20,895 nucleotides of DNA from DATHSY01 sp046729855 (GTDB lineage: Bacteria > Actinomycetota > UBA4738 > HRBIN12): assembly GCA_046729855.1 (NCBI GenBank), contig JBKPHM010000081.1, positions 1 through 20,895 of the forward strand, in the 5' to 3' direction. Both the position numbers and the translations under genes were made by a program. A model generated the notes under the pieces. That model worked only from the letters and a program-made list of their open reading frames with translations, made no database searches and was not told the DNA's origin. Positions 15,602 through 20,895 of this stretch are shown one piece after another; positions within the stretch are counted from its first letter, which is position 1, and the number at the start of each line of letters is the position of its first letter.

Positions 15602-17188
15602 GTGACCAGACCAGGGTTCGTGCTGGAGGTGGACGAGCGGACGCCGCCGCTCCTGGTCCACGAGGGCGAGCGGTTCCGGCTCCAGAGGTTCCCTCTCGGC
15701 AGTCACGTGATCTATCCGCCGGACCCGCTGAAGCGGATCCGCGACGTCCGCGGCGCGATCCGCGAGGCTCTGACCAACCCGCACGACATGGAGCCGCTCG
15801 AGGCGCTGCTTACGCCAGGCATGAAGCTCACGATCGGCGTCGACGACATCTCGCTGCCGCTCCCGCCGATGCAGTCGCCCGATATCCGCCAGCTGATCCT
15901 CGAGGAGGTGATCGAGCTCGCCGCGCGCAAGGGCGTCGGGGACCTCAAGATCATCATGGCGAACTCGCTCCACCGCAGGATGACCTCGAGCGAGATCAAG
16001 CACGCCGTCGGCGAGCGCGTGCACCGCTCGTTCTTCCCGCACGACCTCACGAACCACGACGCGGAGGACCGCGACAACCTCACCTACTTCGGCAAGACCG
16101 ACCACGGCGAGGACGTCGAGATCAACAAGCGCGTCGCCGAGTCCGACCTGGTCGTCTACGTCAACATCAACCTGGTCGCGATGGACGGCGGCCACAAGTC
16201 GGTCCCTGTCGGGTTCGCCAGCTACCGAAGCGTCAAGCCGCATCACAACGTCTCGACGATGCTGCACTCGAAGTCGTACATGGACCCGCGGCCCGGCCGT
16301 TCGGCGATCCACGACTCGTGCGTGCGGATGGGCGAGGTGGTCCGCAACGCGGGCGTCAAGATCTTCACGATCGAGACGACGCTGAACAACGACGTCTTTC
16401 CCGACCCGTTCAGCTTCATGAACAAGCGCGAATGGGAGTGGTCCGTCCGCGACCAGGCCACGTATCTGGCCGCGAAGAAGGCGAACGAGATGGCACCCGA
16501 CAAGGCGCGCCACCAGGTCTTCATGCGGATGCGCTCGCCCTACGGCGTCACCGGCGTGAACGCCGGCGAAACGGGCGCCGTCCACGAGCGGACGCTCGAG
16601 CGGCTCCACGATCAGCAGCTCGTCACGGTCGAGGGCCAGTCCGACGTGATGGTCGTCGGGCTGCCGTATCTCGGCCCGTACAACGTGAACTCGATCATGA
16701 ACCCGATCCTCGTCCACTGCCTGGGGCTCGGCTACATGTTCAACATGTACCGGAACAAGCCGGTCGTGCGGCCGGGCGGCGCGATGATCCTGTTCCACCC
16801 GGTGCCGCGCGAGTTCCACCAGGTCCACCACCCGAGCTACGTGGACTTCTACGAGGAGGTCCTGGCCGAGACGACGGACCCGTCGACCATCGAGTCGAAG
16901 TACGAGGAGCGCTACGCGACCGACCCTTGGTACATCAACCTGTACCGCAAGTCGTACGCGTACCACGGGGTGCACCCGTTTTACATGTGGTACTGGGGCG
17001 CGCACGCGCTCGACTATCTCGGCGACGTGATCGTCGTCGGCGGCAACCCGAAGACGTGCGAACGGCTCGGCTACCGCCCCGCGTCGACGTTCCGCGACGC
17101 GCTCGAGATGGCGCAGGACGCGGTCGGGCGTTCGCCGTCGGTCACGTACCTGCACTATCCGCCCCACACGATCGCGGACGTGCAGTGA
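15602..17188 (+). CDS. LarA-like (lactate racemase N-domain, DUF2088) protein
   Basis: 528 residues from GTG 15602, with GGAGGAG upstream. Residues about 70-220 resemble the LarA N-domain: TIGVDDISLPLP, IIMANSLHRRMTSSEI, FFPHDLTNHD, then VNINLVAMDGGHKSV and KPHHN. By remembered comparison with Lactiplantibacillus LarA, His124 matches His108, Lys199 matches Lys184 (which tethers the nickel-pincer cofactor) and His215 matches the nickel ligand His200, at the same spacing of 16 from the lysine. The position of catalytic His174 falls on Ile189 between two Asn. The protein is about 100 residues longer than LarA. Its C-terminal half (NPILVHCLGLGYMFNMYRNKPVV, PREFHQVHHPSYVDFYEEV) carries many His and Tyr. 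No larB, larC or larE is nearby. Substrate and reaction are unknown; a 2-hydroxyacyl epimerisation or hydride-transfer step is only a guess. Confidence 0.7.
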   Translation: MTRPGFVLEVDERTPPLLVHEGERFRLQRFPLGSHVIYPPDPLKRIRDVRGAIREALTNPHDMEPLEALLTPGMKLTIGVDDISLPLPPMQSPDIRQLILEEVIELAARKGVGDLKIIMANSLHRRMTSSEIKHAVGERVHRSFFPHDLTNHDAEDRDNLTYFGKTDHGEDVEINKRVAESDLVVYVNINLVAMDGGHKSVPVGFASYRSVKPHHNVSTMLHSKSYMDPRPGRSAIHDSCVRMGEVVRNAGVKIFTIETTLNNDVFPDPFSFMNKREWEWSVRDQATYLAAKKANEMAPDKARHQVFMRMRSPYGVTGVNAGETGAVHERTLERLHDQQLVTVEGQSDVMVVGLPYLGPYNVNSIMNPILVHCLGLGYMFNMYRNKPVVRPGGAMILFHPVPREFHQVHHPSYVDFYEEVLAETTDPSTIESKYEERYATDPWYINLYRKSYAYHGVHPFYMWYWGAHALDYLGDVIVVGGNPKTCERLGYRPASTFRDALEMAQDAVGRSPSVTYLHYPPHTIADVQ

Positions 17189-18108
17189 TGGGCGGCTCGC
17201 GCAGGTCGTTCACCGACGAGCTCCGCGACGTCGCGAGGGGCTGGCGCTGGGGCCGGAGGCCGGTCCTGCCGCAGAGCGCCGAGGGCATCACCGAGCCGGC
17301 CAAGCGCTGGGAGTTCCCGACCGACTGGGCGCGGACAGACACCGGCCGCGCGGCGCGGGACCTGATCCTGTCCGGGATCATGAAGCCGATCGTCTGGAAC
17401 GAGACCGCGCCCGAGGTGCACGGTCTTTCGACCCTCGATCCGCTGCGCCCACCGGTGATGTTCATCAGCAACCACTCGAGCCATCTCGACGCGACGCTGA
17501 TCCTCACGACCCTGCCGCCGAAGTGGCGCAACCGGACCGCAACCGCCGCCGCCAAGGACTACTTCTTCGACGTCTGGTGGCGCTCGGCGTTCACCGCACT
17601 CGTGTACGGGGGCTTCCCGATCGAGCGCGGCGGCGGCGAGAAAGCGACGCTCAAGGCCAAGGAGCTCATCGCCGATGGGTGGAACTTGATCGTGTTCCCG
17701 GAGGGGACGCGGTCGGCGGACGGATGGCTTCAGCGGTTCCGTCACGGCACGGCGAAGCTCGCGCTCGAGATGAACATGCCCGTGGTCCCGATCGCGATCG
17801 TCGGTGCCTACGCCGCGATGCCGAAGGGGCGGAGCTGGCCCGTGAAGGGCCGGCCCCCGATCCGCGTGCACTACGGCGAGGCGATCCACCCGACTGACGC
17901 CGAGACACATCAGGAGTTGTCACTCCGGCTCCAGCAGGCGATCGCCGAGCTGTTTGACGAGGACCGGAGCGGCTGGTGGGAGGCGCGTCGGCGGGCAGCA
18001 GCCGGGGCGACCCCTCGGCTGTCGGGGCCCTCAGGTCCGAAGTGGCTCAGGTATTGGGAGGGGTCGAGGCCGGTAGCGCGCCGCGGGAGGCCACCGACGT
18101 GGCGGTGA
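17188..18108 (+). CDS. PlsC-type 1-acylglycerol-3-phosphate acyltransferase family protein
   Basis: 306 residues. The ATG at 17188 overlaps the last base of the preceding stop (TGATG); the frame is open farther upstream, but only as a shadow of the LarA-like gene. The acyltransferase motifs are in order: NHSSHLD with His96 and Asp101 (HX4D), GGFPIERGGG around 141-150, and FPEGTRSADG at 170-179, then VVPIAIVGAYAAMPKG. It should transfer an acyl chain to a lysophospholipid or another hydroxyl. An N-terminal ~55 residues and a basic C-terminal tail after WWEARRRAAAG surround the domain. HAD-IB and PlsC domains also occur together in mycobacterial PlsC (Rv2483c), so cooperation with the HAD part of the first gene is plausible. 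Confidence 0.87.
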   Translation: MGGSRRSFTDELRDVARGWRWGRRPVLPQSAEGITEPAKRWEFPTDWARTDTGRAARDLILSGIMKPIVWNETAPEVHGLSTLDPLRPPVMFISNHSSHLDATLILTTLPPKWRNRTATAAAKDYFFDVWWRSAFTALVYGGFPIERGGGEKATLKAKELIADGWNLIVFPEGTRSADGWLQRFRHGTAKLALEMNMPVVPIAIVGAYAAMPKGRSWPVKGRPPIRVHYGEAIHPTDAETHQELSLRLQQAIAELFDEDRSGWWEARRRAAAGATPRLSGPSGPKWLRYWEGSRPVARRGRPPTWR

Positions 18109-18129
18109 TGCGGGCTTCGGGGTGAGGTC

Positions 18130-18768
18130 GTGACCCGGACGGGCGGCGAGAAACGACGGCACGAGCTGATCGAGGAGGCCATCCGCCACTTCGGCCGCGA
18201 CGGCTACGCGGGCGCGAGCCTCGACGAGATCGCGACCGCGGTCGGGATCCGCAAGCAGACGCTGCTGTACTACTTCCCGACGAAGGAGGCGCTGCTCGAA
18301 ACATGCCTCGCGGCGGCCGGTCAGCGACTAGCGGAGGCGCTCACCGAGGCCCTCGCCGGCAAGGAGACGTACTGGGAGCGGGCCGAGGGGGTCATCCACG
18401 CGGTCTTCCGGTTGGCCGAGCAATGGCCCGAGTTCCCCATGTTCGTGCGTGAGGCGGGGCGATTGGGTCCGGAAGCGTTCGAACGGTTCACGGCGGTGCT
18501 CGATCCGCTCAGGCTGCGGGCGATCGCGTTCCTCGAGACCGGGATGAAGGAGGGCGAGATCCGACGCCAGGACCCCGCGCTGTTGTTGTTCACCCTGTAC
18601 ACGGCCGTTGTCGGCTCGCTGACTGAGGCGAGTGTTCTCCGAGCCGTGGTCGGTCCGGACAAGAGCCGTGCCTCGTTGAGACGCCGCGAGAAGGAAGTGG
18701 TTGCATTCGTCCGGAGCGCGCTCCTTCCTGCTGCCATCCACAGTGAAAGACCGCCGCACCAGAGTTAG
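18130..18768 (+). CDS. TetR family transcriptional regulator, operon-terminal
   Basis: 212 residues from GTG 18130, with GGTGAGG just upstream and 21 bp behind the acyltransferase gene. The TetR helix-turn-helix occupies about residues 10-57: RRHELIEEAIRHFGRDGYAGASLDEIATAVGIRKQTLLYYFPTKEALLETCL. The C-terminal part is a helical ligand-binding domain that ends in a short tail HSERPPHQS. Being last in the operon, and with a TetR-like palindrome within the operon promoter, it most likely represses its own operon and is released by a pathway intermediate such as an acyl-CoA. That is inference from position. Confidence 0.88.
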   Translation: MTRTGGEKRRHELIEEAIRHFGRDGYAGASLDEIATAVGIRKQTLLYYFPTKEALLETCLAAAGQRLAEALTEALAGKETYWERAEGVIHAVFRLAEQWPEFPMFVREAGRLGPEAFERFTAVLDPLRLRAIAFLETGMKEGEIRRQDPALLLFTLYTAVVGSLTEASVLRAVVGPDKSRASLRRREKEVVAFVRSALLPAAIHSERPPHQS

Positions 18769-18777
18769 ATTGTTGCT

Positions 18778-19206
18778 TCAAGCGCTCCCGGGCAGAGCCT
18801 GGACACGGAACGGTGACCGCGCCTCCTCGCTTCCGTCGATCCGGAAGACCACTGAATTCCCTCCGGCACGCTCGAACGTGAGCCCTCTGATGCTGAACGT
18901 CAGCGGCATCACCTGATCTTGTCCAACCTCCAGGTTCGGCGGTCTACCGACATTGATTTCTCCTCGCAAGACGCCAGGGGGGTCTGGAAGGATCGAGGCG
19001 CCGTCCTCGTCGATGACGTCTAGCTCGAGGGAGTGCGGCTGATTCGTTGCGGTCCACGGTACTCGCAGGCGAACGGCGGCAGCCAGCAGGGGGTGCTGGA
19101 CCGGAAAGGACGCGGCGAACAGTGTGTCCCAGCCTGCGCCGTGTATGTACAGCTTCCCCTCGGCCGCGGTCGCGGCGTCGGCGAGAACTAGGAAGTCGAC
19201 CTGCAT
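18778..19206 (-). CDS. DUF6941-like protein of unknown function
   Basis: 142 residues from ATG 19206, chosen because GGAGG stands 6 nt upstream and the family-like start MQVDFLVLADAATAAEGKLYIHGAGWDTLFA begins there; a longer frame to 19263 lacks a ribosome-binding site. The protein is beta-rich: RLRVPWTATNQPHSLELDVIDEDG, then LTFSIRGLTFERAGGNSVVFRIDG. I recall proteins of this kind as DUF6941, small cytosolic proteins with no known role. There is no signal peptide or membrane segment. The gene ends 9 bp from the convergent TetR gene. Paired repeats lie in its promoter region. Confidence 0.7.
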   Translation of the reverse strand: MQVDFLVLADAATAAEGKLYIHGAGWDTLFAASFPVQHPLLAAAVRLRVPWTATNQPHSLELDVIDEDGASILPDPPGVLRGEINVGRPPNLEVGQDQVMPLTFSIRGLTFERAGGNSVVFRIDGSEEARSPFRVQALPGSA

Positions 19207-19226
19207 TTGGTCCTCCCAGCCCAAGA

Positions 19227-19256
19227 TGTAATACAATCTGGCCAAAGTGTAAGACA
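19227..19256 (-). promoter_or_regulatory. Two TGTNNNACA repeats 21 bp apart upstream of the DUF6941-like gene
   Basis: TGTAATACA (19227-19235) and TGTAAGACA (19248-19256) differ at one base and are exactly two helical turns apart. Read outward they also form an inverted repeat, GATGT-N3-ACA with TGT-N3-ACATC, around 12 bp. They lie 21-50 bp upstream of the start codon, where a dimeric repressor could cover the promoter. A weak CTTACA-N17-TACATC promoter overlaps them on the minus strand. The binding protein is unknown. Confidence 0.45.
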
Positions 19257-19485
19257 TCCCCAAAGAATCTCCCCCGATGGGCCCCGAACAAGCGCCGGGA
19301 CAGCGGGGGCTGGAAAGATGATTGGTCGGACGGACGGATCGCGCGCCCGATGACGATTGTCGTGTCCGTGAATGGGCAGACTCGTTGGCTGCGGCCCATT
19401 ACGGGATGGAGTCCACCAACCCGCAGAGGAGAGAGACCGAGCATGAGGCGGTGGAGGGACGGGATGAATCGGACCAGGGAGCACG
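19257..19485. other. Intergenic region without a convincing gene
   Basis: This divergent spacer between the DUF6941-like and RHH genes holds only short frames. One plus-strand frame (TTG 19322 to stop 19487-19489) would encode 55 residues and ends in an ATGA overlap with the RHH gene, the usual place for a toxin partner. Its translation (VREWADSLAAAHYG...) matches no toxin I know. It may be a remnant or chance. Confidence 0.4.
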
Positions 19486-19863
19486 ATGAGCGATCGCGAG
19501 AGTGCAGAGTTCTACCAGCAGTACAAGGACGATGCTGAAGTATGGGGAGAGGACGAATCTGTCTCCGCTCAGAACCCTCAGCGTCCGCTAGGCGCGACAA
19601 TCACGGTGCGGCTATCCGCCGACGATGCAGCGCTACTTCGAAGGGCGGCTAAGGCGCTCGACGTTGGCTATTCGGGCGTCGTCAGGAAGGCGCTCGAATC
19701 GTTCCTGCGTCCGAAGTACACGATTGAGAGCGGAGTGGTGGTCAGCGATCTGATGTCGGCGCTGAAAGAGTCTGTCAGGACTTTCCAGAAGTCTATGACG
19801 TTGGAGACTCCTCAGCCGGACACGGTCACGGGCCGTCCGGAACACCTTGCCAAATCGGCCTAG
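19486..19863 (+). CDS. Ribbon-helix-helix (CopG/Arc-type) DNA-binding protein, antitoxin-like
   Basis: 125 residues from ATG 19486 with GGGAG about 6 nt upstream. Residues about 37-74, ATITVRLSADDAALLRRAAKALDVGYSGVVRKALESFL, are a clear ribbon-helix-helix: a beta strand TITVRLS followed by two helices. It is preceded by an acidic segment, EFYQQYKDDAEVWGEDE, of the sort seen in some CopG-like antitoxins. The remaining C-terminal ~50 residues are polar and may bind a partner. No toxin gene is visible on either side, so it is an orphan antitoxin, a toxin-loss remnant, or a stand-alone repressor. Base composition is less GC-rich than its neighbours, which hints at recent transfer. Confidence 0.72.
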   Translation: MSDRESAEFYQQYKDDAEVWGEDESVSAQNPQRPLGATITVRLSADDAALLRRAAKALDVGYSGVVRKALESFLRPKYTIESGVVVSDLMSALKESVRTFQKSMTLETPQPDTVTGRPEHLAKSA

Positions 19864-20156
19864 CCGAATCGGCATAGAAGGTCAGGGAACCTCGGCCACG
19901 CGCTTGCCAGGAGTTTGCGAACAAGGAGTGCATGGCGAACCGCGTGGTGAGATGGCGTGGACGCGGGTCCCGAGAGGAACTGGTCCTCCTTGTCTCGGTA
20001 GTGCGCGTAGAACGTCGAGCGGCCAACGTCCGCTCGCTCGATGATCTCCTCGACCGTCACGCGGTCGTAGCCCTTCTCCCGGATCAGCTCGAGCAGCGCG
20101 TGGCGGAGCGCGTGTCGCGTCGCCGGACGCGCCGGTCGACCCGCGCGCCTCTCGCC
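19860..20156 (-). pseudogene. Truncated TetR family regulator (N-terminal helix-turn-helix only)
   Basis: On the minus strand the frame reads GERRAGRPARPATRHALRH, then ALLELIREKGYDRVTVEEI and IERADVGRSTFYAHYRDKE, a typical TetR DNA-binding domain from about 20156 down to 19968. Similarity stops after DQFLSG, and the frame ends at 19860 after 35 residues without TetR character, so the ligand-binding domain is missing. No ATG, GTG or TTG occurs in frame ahead of the domain back to the upstream stop near 20320; the only one is the GTG at 20060 inside it. The gene therefore looks broken at both ends. It faces an MFS tail on the other strand. Confidence 0.7.
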
Positions 20157-20179
20157 CTGCGCCGCCGAGCGCGGATGCC

Positions 20180-20360
20180 GCCGCTCAGGCGGGCCGCATC
20201 GTCGCGAGGATCGGAGCCGAGGCCGCAGCCGGAGGCTCGGCGAACCCCGACCCGGCGCTCCTCGGAGTGATCCAGCGAGCCTTCGTCGATGCGGTCCACC
20301 TGGGGATCGACGCCGCAGTCGTCACGACGGTGGCGGCGGCGGTCGTCTCACTGTGTTCGT
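20180..20360 (+). pseudogene. C-terminal remnant of an MFS (DHA2-type) efflux transporter
   Basis: One plus-strand frame reads RIVARIGAEAAAGGSANPDPALL, then GVIQRAFVDAVHLGI and a hydrophobic AAVVTTVAAAVVSL. This fits the end of EmrB/QacA-type pumps: a loop, the AFVDAVH motif, and the last membrane helix. Nothing of the other helices is present upstream; those bases are the TetR fragment on the opposite strand. The frame runs on to 20560 without further transporter character. It is most simply what is left after a deletion removed most of the pump gene. The assignment rests on a short stretch, so it is moderately sure. Confidence 0.5.
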
Positions 20361-20507
20361 GCGTGGGCGGGTACGACGGTCGACGCAACGGGGTCGGATC
20401 ACCGCATCGGCGGCGCCGCTGTACGTGGAGCTTTGTCCGCGGACCGAGAAGTTGTGTTCTCTTCGAACGGTTCAGCCTGACCGCGCGACCCGACGCCGAT
20501 CCGCCGC
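20361..20507. other. Short spacer with no recognised feature
   Basis: Between the MFS remnant and the stop of the membrane-anchored protein I see no gene, RNA or strong repeat. Long open frames continue through it on the plus strand, but they have Arg/Ser-rich shadow composition. Confidence 0.5.
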
Positions 20508-20895
20508 CTACGCGGAGCTCCTGCTCCGGGCGATCGCGAGACCCGCTAGGAGCGCCGTGAGCAGCACGGAGGCGGCGATCCAGCGGCCTGGGCCCGACCC
20601 CTCTCCATCGATTCCGTCGACCGACCCCGTCGCCGGGGGCGAGGAGGCGGCGTCCATCGCCTGAAGGATGATCCTCTCCATGCGAGATGTTGCGCGGAAC
20701 CAGGCGTCCCATCGGAGCGGCGCCGCACCCGACCCCACCCCGCCAGGGTGCATCACGTAGGCAGGCGTCTCATCCGACGACGGGTAGAAGACCCACGCTC
20801 GTGACCAGCCCATCCGCAGCGCCTCGACCACGATGAGGAAGCGAGGGCCGGCACGGAAGCGACCGCCGAGGCCGTCCTCGACCGCGTCCAAGAGT
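20508..20895 (-). CDS. Hypothetical protein with C-terminal membrane anchor (open at right edge)
   Basis: At least 128 residues; the frame continues through the window edge, so the true start is probably outside (a TTG at 20891 is the first start-like codon inside). The visible part has a folded-looking segment, GPRFLIVVEALRMGWSRAWVFY and PLRWDAWFRATSRMERIILQAM. A low-complexity linker rich in Gly, Ser and Pro follows, then one hydrophobic helix, IAASVLLTALLAGLAIA, and the tail RSRSSA. This is the layout of an exported protein tethered by a C-terminal helix; there is no LPXTG signal. I do not recognise the family. Confidence 0.55.
   Translation of the reverse strand, partial: LLDAVEDGLGGRFRAGPRFLIVVEALRMGWSRAWVFYPSSDETPAYVMHPGGVGSGAAPLRWDAWFRATSRMERIILQAMDAASSPPATGSVDGIDGEGSGPGRWIAASVLLTALLAGLAIARSRSSA

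Noticed and set aside
15344..17167. 607-codon minus-strand frame opposite the LarA-like gene
   Set aside because: Val/Arg/His/Asp-rich mirror of the plus-strand codons, with no domain or ribosome-binding site.
19855..19867. Small hairpin TCGGC-CTA-GCCGA at the RHH stop codon
   Set aside because: A five-base stem with a three-base loop and no U-run; too weak to call a terminator.
20185..20712. 175-codon minus-strand frame between the TetR fragment and the anchored protein
   Set aside because: It overlaps the anchored protein in another frame and has no start region or fold; shadow frame.
1..20895. tRNA, rRNA, CRISPR array, insertion sequence, riboswitch
   Set aside because: No cloverleaf, repeat-spacer pattern, transposase or terminal inverted repeats, or known riboswitch core was recognised by eye; a covariance-model scan would be needed to exclude small RNAs.

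Overview
The window is GC-rich throughout, with frequent GTG starts, GTGA stop/start overlaps and start codons placed directly behind TANNNT-type -10 boxes (probable leaderless transcripts). This style and the protein families (Eis-like acetyltransferase, PadR/HAAS pair, aspartokinase with an internal beta-subunit start, acyl-CoA reductase/HAD fusion) point to a high-GC actinomycetote, probably an environmental or uncultured lineage. The class cannot be fixed from this sequence. No tRNA, rRNA, CRISPR array or insertion sequence was recognised.

Left part (1-6441). A cut-off ECF sigma factor gene on the minus strand diverges from a cytosolic DPP-IV-type S9 peptidase. Next comes an overlapping pair of partner-switching proteins (HATPase anti-sigma kinase and STAS antagonist). 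A tightly coupled lysC-asd-HIT run follows (first two steps of aspartate-family amino acid synthesis), then a VOC-fold protein.

Middle (6463-12020, all minus strand). A PadR regulator is coupled to a HAAS-type membrane protein. Downstream are an MFS transporter coupled to a Kup potassium transporter and an Eis-like acetyltransferase. A probable leaderless promoter at the MFS start and a stem-loop after kup could split this run into smaller units.

Right part (12093-18768, plus strand). This is the most interesting region: a five-gene operon with a fatty acyl-CoA reductase/HAD-IB fusion, a zinc MDR dehydrogenase, a large LarA-like protein, a PlsC-type acyltransferase and a terminal TetR regulator. 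A strong sigma70-like promoter lies ahead of it, with a TetR-style palindrome between -35 and -10. This suggests a self-regulated lipid-modifying pathway that I cannot match to a described one.

Right edge (18778-20895). A DUF6941-like gene has two operator-like repeats 21 bp apart in its promoter region. Next is a ribbon-helix-helix antitoxin-like gene without a recognisable toxin. A TetR fragment (minus) and the C-terminal tail of an MFS pump (plus) stand head to head, which looks like the scar of a deletion in a divergent efflux cassette. Last is an open-ended protein with a C-terminal membrane anchor.
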